64,000 bases of DNA from Cynocephalus volans (GCF_027409185.1 NC_084462.1:24899577-24963576); one strand, 5' to 3'. Shown: positions 30,621 to 44,334, numbered from the stretch's first letter. The notes: a model not told the origin generated them from the sequence alone. Numbers and translations are program-made.

Positions 30621-33600
30621 TTTTAAAGAAGGCTGAGGCAGCTTTAGCACACTGGAAGTACTGAAGCTTAAACTCAAACTGTCTCCCAGGTCTTGGTTGT
30701 GGTGATGAATATACAGACCCAACAGGAACCCTCAACCATGAACTCAGTGAACTTGATTTCTTAGCTTTAAATTCTAGTCGTTACTTTGCCTCAGGCCCCA
30801 ACACAGAAATGGAAACAAGCCACTCTGTTTGCCAGGTTTATGTTGTGGTCCTCCAGGAAGTGAAAAGTTCACTGATGACTTTAAAAAAGCAATGTGAATG
30901 TGAGGATGGGTGGGTGGAGGTGAGGGAAATGAAGGAATGAAGGGTCTCCATCCTGCCCACACTCTTCCTGGGATTTTTTTTGGCTGGACCATGCTGGGAG
31001 GCCAGGAATTACTTTTCCTCTTAGGAAAACAAAAAACTTCCCTTTAAGAAGGTACTGATAAGTGATGAAGAACTCCTTCTCTAACCCTAACGTTAGGGCC
31101 TCCTCATGGCACACTCTTCTGCAAAGATGATTCCAGTTACATGCTACACCAAACCAATCCCTAAATGGGAGCAGTAGGAGGGAGGAGGAGTTGGAGAGCA
31201 ATGGATTAGGAGAGAAATTATAAATATGATCCAGGAACTGCCCACCCCCAACTCTTAGTAAAAGAGAAGAGAAACAGAAAAGCTTCCTTGACCCCAAGTA
31301 AGGGAGCCTTGCCCAAGCCTTCTTTGACTATCCCCTCCACTCTCCAGGCTGGGAGATCTCATCTCTGTATCATCTGCCATCTAGGGCAGGGGAGGGAGGG
31401 AGAGAGGCAAGAGGGAATGCTGAAGGAAGAGGGAAAGAGATCCCACTAAGACTCTCAGGTTCTGTCTTGATGGGTTAGACCTCACCAGGTAGAGCTGTTC
31501 CCCTCAGTCATGTAAGGCTGCTGGAAGGGGCAACCCCAGACCTGGATGCTGGTTTGGAGAAAGCAAGTTTGGGTGCTAGGAGAGGTCATTCAGTGTTATC
31601 CCCGAGCTTATGCTGGGCCAGACACTGTGGGTAGGATAGGCAGGACAGGAGACAGGCCAGGGTCAGAGGTCCTTCAAGGGACTATGCCCTTGAGAAGGAC
31701 CGTGCCTCCAATACTGATCCATGGTGTGGCTGGGGCTGCTGCAGAGGGCAGATGGGAGGACCTGCCAGGGTCGGGGGCAGGGAAAGAGCAAAAGCTCCAT
31801 CCAGGAAAGCGCTCCCCCAACAGGGCCAAGACAGGTCAAAGAGAGACAGCAAACTTCTAACACCACCCTCTGCAAACCCCGCCTGCAGGGTCCCCTCACC
31901 TCCTGTCTCCTGCTCCCAAACTTTCTCCTGCCTATAGGTAGTGGCCAACACAGAGACACTTTCACACTGTGTCCCTGTCACATGGGGAGTGCTGGAAAGT
32001 GGGAGTGGGCAACCTTGCACTTCAATGGCTGTGGTCCACCCCTCAGATGCACAAACATCCAGGCTCCCAGTCCCAGAGCATGTGTTCCCATCCTACCTAA
32101 TCTCAGGGCTGGTGGGGTAGACCCCCCAGCAGAAGGTTTTAGGTAGGTCTGAGGTGTCTCAGCCTGAGCTCGTCACTCCCAACTGCCTTCATTCCTCTCT
32201 CCCAATCCTCAAGAAATGGACCAAGATCCAGGGAAGAGTGAACAGGTCAGGCTGCAAGCCAACACAATGACAGAGCCCCTCAGCCTGGCCCCTCTAGCAG
32301 CAGGACAAAGAACAGGAGAGCCAGGATGAGACCCATTAGGCATGAGTCTCCAGGACATGGGATGCGGCCAGCCACTCAGTTGGAGGAGCGTTGAGGGTAG
32401 GAGACTTACTTGGAAGTTGTCCACAGTCTAGGTGAGGTATAGGAAATGAAGAATGGAAAATTGGATGAAGCCAGAAAAGCAAAGAGAAAGAGATTTTCGG
32501 GGTGGGGTGGGGTGTGAGAATTCAATGGAGCTGCTCACAGCAAGGGGGAGAATACCGGACTGAGGGCCTGAGCCTGCTGGTGAGGAGATGTCCTTAATGT
32601 CAACAATAGGAACAGTAGGTTGATTGATGCCAGTTCATTGGGGCCTAAAAGAGCCAGGGAGAGGCTGGTCAAGGACTGCTAGAACTATAAGTAGACGGAG
32701 GCCATGAGCAAGGTGGCAGCGTCAAAGGCATAAAAGCTGGGACCAGAGTCCAGGAAGTTGGGGCCACAGGGAGGGGGAATTTAACTACGCGATGGACACG
32801 TGGTAAGTCACTAGTTCCTGACAGATCTCTGCCTAGCAGGGTGCCAGTGCCTAGGACCTCAAAAAACTGGGATGAGGGAGAGGTATACAGTTTATTACTC
32901 AATGTGGTCAGACACACAGGAGATTCTAGGGGGTCTTGGGGGTGAAGGATGATTCCATGGAAGCCTCTAGATCAGACAGGGAGAAGCTCCTATGAGACTT
33001 CTCCACAGCCTGCAGGCAGCTGGTGGAAGAGAAGGATCAGGGTCTCCTATCAGAGCCCCTTGGACCCCATTCTGCAGTGGGCCCAGGACACTTGCCAAAT
33101 GCCAACTGGATAGGAAAAGACAGGGTGGGGGCTGGGGAAGGAGAGGAGGAAGGCTGCAGCTTCAGGGAGAAATGGGAACCAAAGAGAGTGCCAGGAGCTG
33201 GTAATAGGTGCTTTAGGGGGTCACGGGAACAGGAACAAGGTATTGGGTGGCTACAACATCATGAAGGGACCCAAGAGGCTGGGAACATGGTCCACAGTAG
33301 TAACCTCATCTTGAGCAACTGGGCAGGAAGCTGAGGAGGGACCAGAAGCTCTGAGGTCCTACTTTGGTCCTGAGACTGTAGGAGGACTCCAAGATGGTGG
33401 AGAAGGAAACTTGGCCCAGAGCCAGATGGTATCCCCCGCTGCTGAGGCTGTAGGAAGTTTGGGGTGGGATGACAGGACTCTCCCCCCAAAAAACTACTGG
33501 AATAGGAGGCCCATCCTCCACAGCCCGTCACCCTCCCTTGTCCAAAGCCTGAGCCAGCCTGTAAACCCTTCCTCTGTATCTCAGGCTGTGTTGCTGCCCC

Positions 33601-33952
33601 CACACTGTCCCCGCCTCCCCAAGAATACCCCCAGGCACAAACTGAGCCCCCTCCTACAACCTGGGGGCTCCAAGCAGAGGGGACCTTAGAGTTCATGAGA
33701 AAACTTAGACACAGGGTCACCAGCAAGTAGGTGCAAAGCCAGGGCCAGAACCCAGGTTGCCTGCCTGCCTCTATGTAACTCTCCACTTTCTCTGCCTGCA
33801 AGCCCCCTGCCATTTAAGCCCAGGCAAAAGGGGGAACATGCTCCCAGAGCCCAGCATAGGGCCTGGAACAAAGAGGGAAAATAAATATCAAATAAAAGTA
33901 CTCTTCAGATTTTGTCCCTAATTCTGGCAATTTAAGATTTGATTAATTAAAT
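30621..33952. other. Intergenic sequence without recognised gene
   Basis: Purine-rich patches and several 60-184 codon frames on both strands that show no family resemblance, poor codon logic and no splice context. 33690-33880 includes MIR/L2-like text (GTGCAAAGCCAGGGCCAGAA). Nothing else supported. Confidence 0.4.
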
Positions 33953-34496
33953 GTGGTGACTCTTCTTTTTAATAGCCAAAAATTCTTTGACATTGCTCGC
34001 ATTGGGAGGTGAGGTCTATGTCCCCTCCCCCTGAATCTGAGCAGGCTTGTGATTCACTTGTAATTATCAGAATACGGCAGAAGCGACTTCCAAGCTGGGT
34101 CGTAAAATGTGACTTTCGTGTTGTTGGCTGGAACCCTCAGCTCAGAGCTCTGAGATGCCATGTAAGGAGTCTAGCCAGTGGCCACTGTGTTGTAAGAGGC
34201 AAGTCACAAGAGGAGACCTAGTGTGGGTCAGCAGTCCTAGTGCTACAGGCTTCCTGATCTAGGTGCCTAACTTTGGAGTGAAGGAGCCTTCAGATGACTG
34301 CAGCCCCCAGCTGTAGACTCACCCCCAGCCTTCAAGTCATCCTAGCTGAAGTCCCAGACATCATGGAGCAGAGACAAGACTTCCCACTGTGCCCTTTCTG
34401 AATTTCGGACTCACAGAATCCAAGAACATGACAAAATGGTCATTTTAAACCACTACATTGGGGGTGGATTGTTACACAGCAATAGCAGTTGGAACA
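33953..34496 (+). repeat. ERVL-MaLR LTR (MLT1-type)
   Basis: It ends TTTTAAACCACTACATTGGG followed by GTGGATTGTTACACAGCAAT and AGCAGTTGGAACA, the standard MLT1 end. The internal GCAGAAGCGACTTCCAAGCT and CAAGAGGAGACC fit too. Confidence 0.75.
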
Positions 34497-34929
34497 ATGA
34501 ATAAAATATACATATCCTACTTGAATCAATATAAACTTGTACCTTTAACAGAATTATCAAACCCAAACTCCAAGCCTCTCTTTGGGATACTGGATTTCTG
34601 CTCATTCCCAGACATCAGCATCCATCCTTGCTGTTTGGGGCCAGTGTCTAGATGGAGGGGTGGGGCGTGGGCAGGTAAGGGGACTAACTCCAAGATCTAA
34701 TGGCTGGCTGCCCTCCTGGGGAGGGTGGGTTTCCGTTACTTCCCAACCTGCCTCTCCTCCACAAAAGTGACTGTCAGAGGCTGTTCCCTGGGGCGGGACT
34801 TCACAGAAGGAAAACCTATAGGCAACGGGGTGAAGGCTCATGAGACCATCCCCAGGGAGCAAGCCTATTATAGTGACAGCACCCAATGTGAAGAGGCTCT
34901 TTTATTTAGTCCAAAAGCACTTTAACACC

Positions 34930-35115
34930 CACTTAGAACTCACCAAGCCTCCCATGAAGGTTTCATCATCTCTTTACTTTACAGATGAAGAAACTAAGGC
35001 TCAGAGAGATTAACTAAGCCCCGCCTGCCCAAGATCACACTATGCAGAAGTGGACACAGGATACATGACCAGGCTGTAAGGTCGTAAGCCCAATTTCTTC
35101 CATTCGACCACATTC
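34930..35115 (-). repeat. MIR SINE
   Basis: TTTACAGATGAAGAAACTAA then GGCTCAGAGAGATTAACTAA then CAAGATCACACTATGCAGAA: reverse-complement MIR. Confidence 0.7.
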
Positions 35116-35439
35116 CCTCTCCAAGAAGGTCCAGGAAGCCCTATGCCTCCTTCCCACACCCCCCTTTTAGCACAAGTGGCCATTAATGTCGACACCATGG
35201 CTCTCGAATCCTGTCCACCACTGGCCAGCTCTGAGGAGTCAGCCTGTTCAGTGGCAGCAGCCCCAGCAGCTCAAAGGGAAAGGAAATACCCACCCTGGGG
35301 GAGAGATGAGGTTGTGGGAAGTAACGGAGAGGGTGTCGGGGAGCCAGCCCCATGGAGGTCTGCAGTCTGGGCTCTGAGGCAGGTCTGCAGCAGTGACAGC
35401 AGCCCCAGCTGCAGGAATTCTTCTTCTCAGACAGAAGGA

Positions 35440-35690
35440 AACTCGTTGATTTCGATGCTCTCATGTGGGTTATCTTTTAGACCTATTTCCTATACTTACT
35501 TGCTGTGTGACTTTGAGAAAGTTACTTGGCCTCTTTGTGCCTCAGTTTTCTTCCCTGTGAAATGGGAATGATAATACTTACCTCAGAGGGATTTGTTTCA
35601 AGCAGCTAGCACATGCCTAGCATACAATAGTTCCTGAAAGATGTTAAATCTTTTCCTTGTAATCCTGCAATGTGGGTGTCACATTCATTT
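35440..35690 (+). repeat. MIR SINE
   Basis: GTGTGACTTTGAGAAAGTTA, CTTGGCCTCTTTGTGCCTCA and AATGGGAATGATAATACTTA in MIR order on the plus strand. Confidence 0.75.
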
Positions 35691-38145
35691 TTAAACAGAG
35701 AAGGAGAAAAGCATGCTAGAAACCCAGGTCAAGGTTAGTTATTGCAGTCTGGCCCAAACATTCTCACTGCATTGCCTAGCAGCAAGTGCAGACAAGGAAA
35801 CTTGATGGTTGCTTAATTTACATAGCAAAAGGAGGCACTCCAGATCCTTGGTGGGGAGCCCTTGACAGCGATAATCGCCCCCCTCAAGGCTGGCCTTCTC
35901 CGCCTGCCTTCTCTCTTGCTCCAGTTCCCAGCTACTGGGGTGGCTGACTGTGGGAGGGAGAATTGCTTCAGTGGAGTCACAGCTGGGCCCACCTGAGATG
36001 GGGTGGGGCCACGGCAACAGCAGATCTGGTGATGACGTTTTCTACATAGGAATGGACTCCAAAGAACCGGAGCGTGGAAACAGGGAGGGCCAAGGCACTG
36101 GCTTCCCTGCCTTCTCTCAGCCCTGCTCCCATCTCCTAGTGCAGTGAACTGACCTACCTGGGTTTCAGTCCCAGCTCCAGTGCCTACTAACCACGTGGCC
36201 TGGGGAGCCCTTATTCATCGGAAAACTAGGGGAATGATTTGCCTCCTGTGTTTGCCAGGGCTCAGCTGAGGCCCTCAGAAAGACAAGTCCTTGTTTTTCA
36301 GAAGCTGATGGAGATCACTCCCCTTGACACTCAGCCTTTCCTCTTCTCTCCTGGATGTCCTCCGGGACATCCCATCCAGTTCCTATTTTCACTCTTTCTG
36401 CAGCAGATGACTGGGATGTCAGGGATGGGGACAAAAGGCTCTCAGTCTCTCTGCCAGGCAGGGGGGCTTGAGGACAGGATTCTCAGTCCTTCCACCTCTG
36501 GACCCTGCTGGCTGGCCCCACACATGCTTCCTCCAGCCCCAGGCCCCATCCCTGCTCAGTGAAAAATGTGAATAAGGCAGAAATGCAGCCCCAGCTCTCA
36601 GGAAGCTCAGAGGCCCCTGGAGCAAAAGATTAATGCTTCTCACCTGCTTACTGACACCTGCTACTTGCCAGGGCCAGGGAGTGGGTAGGCTGCTCTAAGC
36701 CTGAGCTCTCACAACCTGGCCAGAACAGGGCCCATGAGAACGATGATGCAAAGCCTAGTACAGCACGTGCAGGTTAAATACTGGGCCCAGCTCAGGGAGG
36801 GCCCTGGAGGCTGAGAAGGCTTCCTGGAGGAAGCCCTTGAAGGAAGTAGGAGACTGAACAGGAGCTAGCTGTTCTTTCCTGGAGTTGGAGACTGCCCTGC
36901 CTCTCCACATCTCAGAGCTAGGCCTGCTCCAGTCTGAGCAGGGCAGTTCTGCTCAGCTTCACCTGCCAGGTGAGTCCTGCCCACGCTGCCCTCCAGACCC
37001 CCTGCCTTCTTCTGGATCTAACCCCACTGATGGGGCCCCCAGCCCTGGCCTTGACTTATCTCTGCTTCTCAGTGACATCCTTCCTGGTCCTCAAATCAGA
37101 ATTCAGGAGCCCTAGGATCTCGTTTGCGGCAATTTGTTCCAGCAGCCACAGGAAATTAATACAGCTGGGGAAAGGTCTGGGATGCACCCCAGGCTCAGAC
37201 TACCCTGCTCCCCAGGACCTACCCCACACCTTCACTTTGGTAGTATCCCCATCTCTGGAATCGGGGGCTCTCGGGAACCATGGAGAGAAAGATTTGATCA
37301 TGAAGGGCCATCTCCCCCTGAGAGGGCCTCTCCAGGCTCCAGAGAGTTGCCAAGGGAAACAGGGGTGGGGGTAGGAGGAGAAGGTGGGCAATGTCAGACA
37401 AGTGGAGTGTTGAAGGCTCTGGGGAAGGACTGCAGAGGAATGGCTGAGCGGGGGTCCATCTGTGTGGGGAAATGGGATGGGGGAGCCATGTCCGCACAGG
37501 GCAGGTGCAGTTGGGGGGGGTCCTGCTGTGTGGAGAAGTTGATGGGGAGGGTCTACATCCACCTATGCCTATTCAGTGGCCTCAAACACCGTCCAAGGGG
37601 TGGCCACACAGCTGGTCACCAAACATGATCAAGTGCCAGGTTGCCATGACAACCAGGAAGCTGTGCTCAAGAAACTGAGACCCTCAACACTGAGTTTTAG
37701 AAGACAGAAACCTAGGCTTGTAGCAGAGCCCTAGGAATCAGGGCCCAGCCCCTCCCCACGAGTTACTCCCACATACTCACCTTGTCAGTTCTCCAACCTG
37801 AGAAAACCCCAAAATGCCCAGTTTTCTACCTAGCATCCCAGGCTGAGGAAAGGGTGAGGGGAGGAGGGAGGAGGCTTATTATCCTGGAAACAGAGGGCTA
37901 AGCAAGGGGTTGAGGCTGGGTTGGTTCTGAGCTGCAGGGATAGAGTGGCTGCAGCTGGGAACTGGGTCTCTGGCAGGAAGTAAACTTGCTAGGGAAAGAG
38001 GCCTTGCACACCAGTGTGCCAAGGCTACAGAAGTGGATGGGGCGGGATTGAAGACACCATGCTGCCTGTTTGCACAGAGAACCACTTCTACAGTTCCAGA
38101 TCAAAGTCTGCTCCTGGGGACAGAGAGAGGAGTAGGAGAGACTCA
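35691..38145. other. Intergenic sequence
   Basis: Contains a plus-strand MIR remnant at about 36150-36245 (CTGGGTTTCAGTCCCAGCTC). A short LTR-end-like string lies at 37130-37165 (AGCAGCCACAGGAAATTAAT). Several long frames overlap on both strands without family features. No gene supported. Confidence 0.4.
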
Positions 38146-38290
38146 CAACCCACAGAGCACTGGGCCTGGGGCCAGAAGTCAAAAGTCCTACATTCTGCTC
38201 CAAAGACACCATTTCTCTCTTCTTTGGGCCTCAGTCTCTTCCTATGTAAAACTGGGTGGGAGCAGGGAGACTATATTAGTTGATCTCTGA
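38146..38290 (+). repeat. MIR SINE fragment
   Basis: CACTGGGCCTGGGGCCAGAA, GGGCCTCAGTCTCTTCCTAT and GTAAAACTGGGTGGG in MIR order. Confidence 0.6.
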
Positions 38291-39346
38291 GCAGCTTCTG
38301 TTCCAGACAGTCTAGAGAGCCAAAAACCCCTTTCTTAATGCTACACACAGCACACCAGTCCTTTGCCACCACCCAGGGGCTGATCCCCTCTCCTTGGCAT
38401 CTCCTGCCCCCACCCTGTCCTCCCTCCCCACTGGCCAGGGCAGCTTCCCCATCCTGCCCTCGCCAGCATCCCTCCCAGCCAGCAGCAGCTCAGGATGACT
38501 GAGCCCAGCATACCCACGACAGCCAGGCCCACAGGTACCACAGGAAGCAGCAGGTCTCCTGGTGGAGCCTAAAAGTGGCAGGTTTGGGGTCAAGGATGCT
38601 GGAGGTGGGCTGCTTCTTGGTGGTAGAGAAAAATCTTAGAATCCGAACGATGGAGGCAGTGAGAGCTGGAGGGGTGGGCAGGTCAGATCCCCTGCCAGGA
38701 GGGAGTTCTTTGCTTTGAGAGTCCTCCAGTGAGAGAGGAACTGAGGTAAGACAGGGTACAGGCTCACACGGAGGTGCGAGAGAGGCCAGGGGAGCCCCAC
38801 CGTTCCAGAGAGCCCTGCCATGCCCTGGAGATAAGCCAGGATACCAGGCACAAAACTAGGTTTCCTCAAGGGCATCAATTTCTCCACTCTCAGGCCAGGG
38901 GTATTCCCTTCCCCACTACAGCCCTGGTGTCCCTCCCCTCCTCCACTTCCAGATGACTAGTCATCCATATCCTCCTCCTCCTCTCTACACCTTAGGCAGC
39001 TTCCACCACCCCACCCCTAGCACCATCTCTGCCCCACTTGGTGCTAGAACCATCCATGCAGGTTCATCCTCTCCCCCAAGCCCTCCCACCCTTGCAAGGT
39101 GCCTTGTGTGGGACTGGGACTGGAGGATGCTTTCCCTCAGCGCGGGTGGTATCAGCTTGGAGAACTAACATGCCACAGGCCAGGATGTGTCCTGTGTAGT
39201 CTGGCTCATAGAGCTCCTCCACTCGGCCTGTGCATCCCAGGAATCCTGCTAGGAAAGTCTCGTCCTACTCACAAGACACTCTCACCTGCACAAGGATAGG
39301 GAAAAGGATGGGGTAGTTATGCCTGGCAGATGAGTTGACCCCTCCA

Positions 39347-39367
39347 ACACACACACACACACACACA
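39347..39367. repeat. (AC)n microsatellite
   Basis: Ten uninterrupted AC units, then a slightly broken continuation to 39375. Confidence 0.9.
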
Positions 39368-39773
39368 TGCACACATGGATAAGTATGTGCTCGCCGATAG
39401 GTACAGGTCCCACTGAAGAGCAGTGTCACAAATGTCACAAGACACCATTACCTTGCCAGAGGAAATCAGATTCCTTGGGCCAGGCTCTATGGAGACCTCC
39501 TCAGTCCCTGTAGGAAGTGAGGTGCAGTGCAGAATCAGGACACCAGACTGCCAGGGAGAGGAGGAAGAGTGAGAAGGTGCCTGCAGGGACAGTGGGGCAG
39601 CCCACAAGGCTGCTTTGAGCAAATGAGAAAAATGTTCCTGTTCCTCAAAGCCCTATACTGCCATCTGATGGAAAGTCACCCTAATGGTTCTGTACTTCCA
39701 CGTTGACTGTGGAGTTGTGCAGTGCACAACCTGCCCAATGGTAAGGGGCAGCCCTGGAGGGGGCAGGGGCAGT

Positions 39774-39775
39774 AT

Positions 39776-39806
<31 letters not shown>

Positions 39807-39807
39807 G
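39774..39807. repeat. (GA)n microsatellite
   Basis: GA/AG run with one AAAG interruption. Confidence 0.85.
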
Positions 39808-39869
39808 AGGGAGGGACACACAGGCCCAGTCAGGGAGGTGGAGAAAGCAAGTTTGGTTACAAGGCCTTG

Positions 39870-40060
39870 GGACCCAGCAGACCTATGTCCCCTCTGTCAC
39901 TAACTGTGAGAACTTGGGGAAGTTACTGAACCTCTCTGAACCACTATCCACTGATTTGGAAGATAGGGGTAATAGAAACAAAACCTGGATGAGCTGCCCT
40001 TAGGACTGAGTGAGAGGATCCCTGCAAAGCTCAGCTTGCCATGAAGTAAGTGCCTGGCTT
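39870..40060 (+). repeat. MIR SINE
   Basis: CTGTGAGAACTTGGGGAAGT, TACTGAACCTCTCTGAACCA and GATAGGGGTAATAGA in MIR order. Confidence 0.65.
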
Positions 40061-40400
40061 GGCGGACATGGCAACAAGAGCAGAAGCAGACACAGAGGGA
40101 GGGAAAGGGACAGGCCCCGGCTGCTCTTGCTGGGTGGACAGAGTTCCACTGACTTGTTGAAAAGTCGTTTTAACTAAGAATCAACAATCTCGTGGAACCT
40201 GTGTCACCAGTGGCCCACTTCACCAGGCTCAGAAGACCCTGAGTGTTTAAGGGCCCAGGGCAGGGGCTCCTCCTTCAGCCAATATCGTTGAGGCTGCGGG
40301 GAGCATCTGCAAGGCCTGTAGTCAGGGGACTCAAGGCTCACACAGGTTTGCCTCTCTGTTCCCGTTCCAGGCCGAGCCTCTCTTGCACCACCTCCGCTGA

Positions 40401-40415
40401 CCCCCCCCCCCCCCC
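40401..40415. repeat. Poly-C run
   Basis: Fifteen consecutive C between CGCTGA and ACAAGG. Length is likely to be unstable in sequencing. Confidence 0.9.
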
Positions 40416-41114
40416 ACAAGGCTGTAGCGACTTCCCGAGCCAGAGGCCAAGTGCAATGCGGCGGCAACGGGCATCCGTGTATCGCAGCGCCCCTTGGAGG
40501 TTGTCCAGGACCCTAGATCTGCAGTTGCCAAGTTCCTACTTGGGCCCCCCACAAGTCCCACCCAGCGTTTGATGTCCACGGGCCCTCCCCACCTGCACTC
40601 ATTAGACATGGAGGATGGTCAGACTAGACCAAGGGCAGAGGCAAGACAGCCTCCACTCACCTCCCAACACCCAGGCCCAGTCCCTGCAGATGGTGCTGAC
40701 TGGGCTGGGCTGTGGGGCTGATGTCACACAGTTGGGCAGGTGTCTAGGTCATATGCGAGCTCCCTTCATTTTGTAGCCCCTCCTCCCCCTTCTTCAGTGA
40801 CATTAAGGGAAAGTCCACATTTCTTCCTCAGGGGCACTAAAGGCCCCACCTCCTCTATCCAGTTTTATATCTCCTGCCCCACCCAAGGGGAGCCCTCAGG
40901 CCTGAGCCTTCAACACCCCCCCAGCTACATTCCACCACCTTCCCTGCAGTGCAGCCTCTCCCCTCCCCCGTCAAACTCATTGTCGGTTAAAATATAGATT
41001 CCCAGGCCCCACCTCAACCTCTGGCTTTGAGGACAGGAATCTGTATTTTTAACAAGCTCCCAGGTGATTGTTAGGCTTCAGAATCCTGACGATCCACATT
41101 CCCATTCAATGCAA

Positions 41115-41284
41115 CAGCGGTTCTCAAACTTCAGCAGGCTTGTTAAAACAGATTGCTGGGCCCCACCCCCAGAGTTTATGATTCTGTAGGTTTGGGTCAT
41201 GGCACCTGAGAGTTTGCACTTCTTGGCAGGGGAGGTTGGGGTATGCTGATGCTGCTGGTTGGGGACCACACTGTGAGAACCACT
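41115..41284 (+). mobile_element. hAT-Charlie DNA transposon (MER20-like)
   Basis: Inverted ends CAGCGGTTCTCAAACTT and CTGTGAGAACCACTT. The internal ATTGCTGGGCCCCACCCCCA is diagnostic of this family. A related fragment precedes it at about 40988-41090. Confidence 0.85.
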
Positions 41285-41339
41285 TCTTTAATAATACATT
41301 TAGGAGAAGACCTGTTCACCTGTGTGCCAATTCACTTGT

Positions 41340-41462
41340 ACTTACCTTATTTTCCACATAAAGTGAGATTCAGAAAGGTTAACTCACTTGCTCAAGGTCA
41401 CACAGCCAAGAAGAGCAGAATTTGAACCCAGGCTTTCCTGAGCCTGGAGGCTGGACCAGCAC
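41340..41462 (-). repeat. MIR SINE
   Basis: CACTTGCTCAAGGTCACACA and GAATTTGAACCCAGGCTTTC, reverse-complement MIR. Confidence 0.75.
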
Positions 41463-42785
41463 TACCCCCTGTGGTGGCTAGTTATCACCTCCCAGGAATT
41501 TATGTCATCTCTAGAAGTCAACTCAGCATTCCCTGAAGCCTGATGAGGTGCAGAATAGGGTTTTGAAGCCCCCCTCTCCCGCTGCCCTGGATTCAGGGGA
41601 CTTTGCTGGGTGTCAGCTTCTCAACCCAGAGAGTTCATGAAGAAGGGACAAGGAAGCCCATTCCTCACGTGGCCCTGACCCCTTGTTCCTTCACTCCCAC
41701 TCATCCCCTCAAGGAACATATTGGGAATGGAGGGTTAGCTGACTTCTCTCTAATTGGGTCCAGGAAGTTTCCTGGACAGAGAACCAGAGACCAGGAGAAA
41801 GGAAAGACATTCAGGCACTGCAGGCAGAGTAGGATGGAGGCGGGCTGCCAGGTTGGGAGGAGAAAGGGAGGATCCCCGGGCACCTGTCAGTGCTGCCCAG
41901 ACAGGTCCTGGGTGGAAGCCTGTCCTTGGGGGCAGGGACACACAGGTCAGGCAGCTGGGGATGGGGTGGAGAGTTGAGCAGCAAATCCTACTAGGGTCCT
42001 CAGGTGCAGGACAGTGTGGTGAGGAAAATAACAAATCTACCTTGACAGGAGGGCTGAGAGGGGGCCTGGTGAGCCAGGCCCTCCTTTCCTCCTGTTATCC
42101 ACCCACCTCTGCCTACCTCAAACCTCGGCTTCTCCCTCAAGCCCCACCTCTGTGGTGGCTGGAGGCAGGGGTCAGCAGCTGCTCTGAACAGTGATTATTC
42201 TCCTCTGCCTTTTCCTCACATTGGACATCTTCCCTAGCCCTCAATTACTATAGGTCCTCTTGGGGAGGGGAGCACAGCCCTGGAGTCAGAGGTGGGGCCC
42301 CAGGGGGAGTGAATCTGAACCCTGAAGCCAACACTGAACTCATCGGGTAGAGAAACAGGACCAAGTACTAAAGACCCATTGAGTCATGCTTCCCTACCCC
42401 AAACGTTCACTGAGTGCCTACTGCATGGCAGGCACTGTGCCAAGGTAAGCCCTGAGCTACAGCGGTGAGCAAAGCCCAAGGGACAGGGGGTCGGGGACCC
42501 AGGGGAGGCCTCCCTGAGATAGTCAGAGAGTAGATCTGAAGGAGGAACGAGAGCAAGCCAGGTGAAGAAGGGGGGAAACAACTTTCAAAACAGAAGGATC
42601 AGCAAAGGCCCAGGTGGAAGGAGAAACAAGTCGAGCTAGCCAAGCATGGAAGTGACCGCGGAGGATGAGGCTGGGCGGGTGGTCAGGGACCACAGCCAGG
42701 AGCTGAGGTGACAAGTCTGGATTTCATCCTAAATGCTATAGGATGCCCTGAAAAGACCTTAAACAGAGAGATGACATGTTCCAAG
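41463..42785. other. Intergenic sequence
   Basis: 42395-42560 resembles a reversed L2 tail (CACTGAGTGCCTACTGCATG). 42710-42790 resembles another old repeat (GATTTCATCCTAAATGCTA). No gene. Confidence 0.4.
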
Positions 42786-44330
42786 TTACACTAAAAAGAT
42801 CTCTCTAACCTCATAAAAAGTTTAAAACTATATTTGCATGGTAAAAAAAATAACATCAAAAAAACAGCTAAAACATTTTTTGAAAAAGTAAAGTAGGAGG
42901 AATCACTTTACCGAATATTAAGGCTTAGAACAATAACCAAGGCATCATGGTGTGGGCAAAGGGAAGGATGCACAGAGCAGTGGGACAGACTAGAGAACCC
43001 AGAAATAGACCCACATGAGTATGCCCAACTGAATTTTGACAGAGGTGCAAAAGCAATTCAATGGAGAAAGAACCTTTTCAACAAATGTGGCTGGAGCAAT
43101 TGGATGACCATAAGTGAAAAAAAAGAAATTTGCCCTAAACCTCATACCTTATACAAAAATTAACTCAAAATGGATCATAGACTTAAATGTAAAATATAAA
43201 ACTTAGACAAAAATGTAGGAGAAAATCTTCAGGACCTAGGGCTAGGACTAGGGGAAAAGTTCTTAGAGTTGGCACCAAAGACATAACCATTAAAAAGAAA
43301 AATTGATAAATGGGATCTCATCAAAATTAAAAAGTTTTGCTCTGGGAAGGACCCTACTAAGAGGATGAAAAGATAGCTACAGACTGGGAGAATATATTTG
43401 CAAACTACATATCCCACAAAGTACTTTTATAGATATAGAATATATTTTTAAAACTGTCAGGACTCAAAGGTATAGAAAAAAATTCCAATTAGAAAATGGG
43501 CAAAACACATGAACAGACATTTCACTAAAGAGGATAAACAGATAATTATTTGAACATACATGAAAAGATGTTCAACAGCATTAGCCATCAGGGCTATGCA
43601 AACTAAAACCAGAATGAGATATCACAACACACCTATCAGAATGGCTGAAATAAGAAATAACATTAACACCCAATGCTGGTGAGGATGCGGAGTGACCGGA
43701 TAACTCATGCATTGCTGGTGGGCATGTAAAACGGTACAGCCCCTCTGCAAAAGAGTATGGCAGTTTCCGGCAAAACAAAACATGCACTTACCATATGATC
43801 CAGCAACTGCACTCTTGTGCATGAAATGAAAACATGTTCACACAAAAATATGAACACGAATGTTCTCGAAGCTCTGTAAGAGCCCAAAAAACTGGAAAAA
43901 AACTCAAATGTCCTTTAAGAGGTGAATGGTTAAACACAGTGGTACATCCATACCGTGGAAGACATCTCATCACTAAAAAGGAATACACTATTGACACATG
44001 CAACAATTTGGATAAATCTCAAGGGAATTATATTGTGTGAAAGAAAGCCAGTCCCCAAAGGCTACATATGATTCCATTTATGTAACATTTTTGAAATGAC
44101 AGAATTATAGAGATGGAGAACACGTTAGTTGGTGCCAAAGGTTAGGGAGGGGAGAGGGAAGAAGGTGGACATGGTTATGAAAGAGCAGTAAGAGATGTCC
44201 CCGTGAGGGAACTATTCTGTACCTTGACTGTGGTGGTGGTAGAGGAATCTGCCCAAGTCATAAAATTGCATGGAACTAAATACACAAACACACACACAGA
44301 GCTTCTAGACATCAATAAGAAATAACAGCA
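42786..44330 (+). repeat. L1 LINE, ORF2 3' end and 3' UTR
   Basis: Reading along the plus strand, ORF2-type phrases appear: ATGGTGTGGGCAAAGGG, GAACCCAGAAATAGACCCAC, GGATCATAGACTTAAATGTA, AAATGGGCAAAACACATGAA. They are followed by 3' UTR text (GAGATATCACAACACACCTA; ATCCATACCGTGGAAGAC). Stops and frameshifts throughout. Confidence 0.88.
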
Positions 44331-44334
44331 AAAC

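Larger units (their letters stand above)
38291..40984. other. Intergenic sequence with simple repeats
   Basis: A CA repeat lies at 39347-39367, a GA repeat at 39774-39807, a MIR remnant at 39870-40060 and a 15-base C run at 40401-40415. No gene supported. Confidence 0.45.

Noticed and set aside
39347-39367. CRISPR-like or structured repeat array
   Set aside because: It is a plain AC microsatellite; no spacer/repeat array exists in the window.
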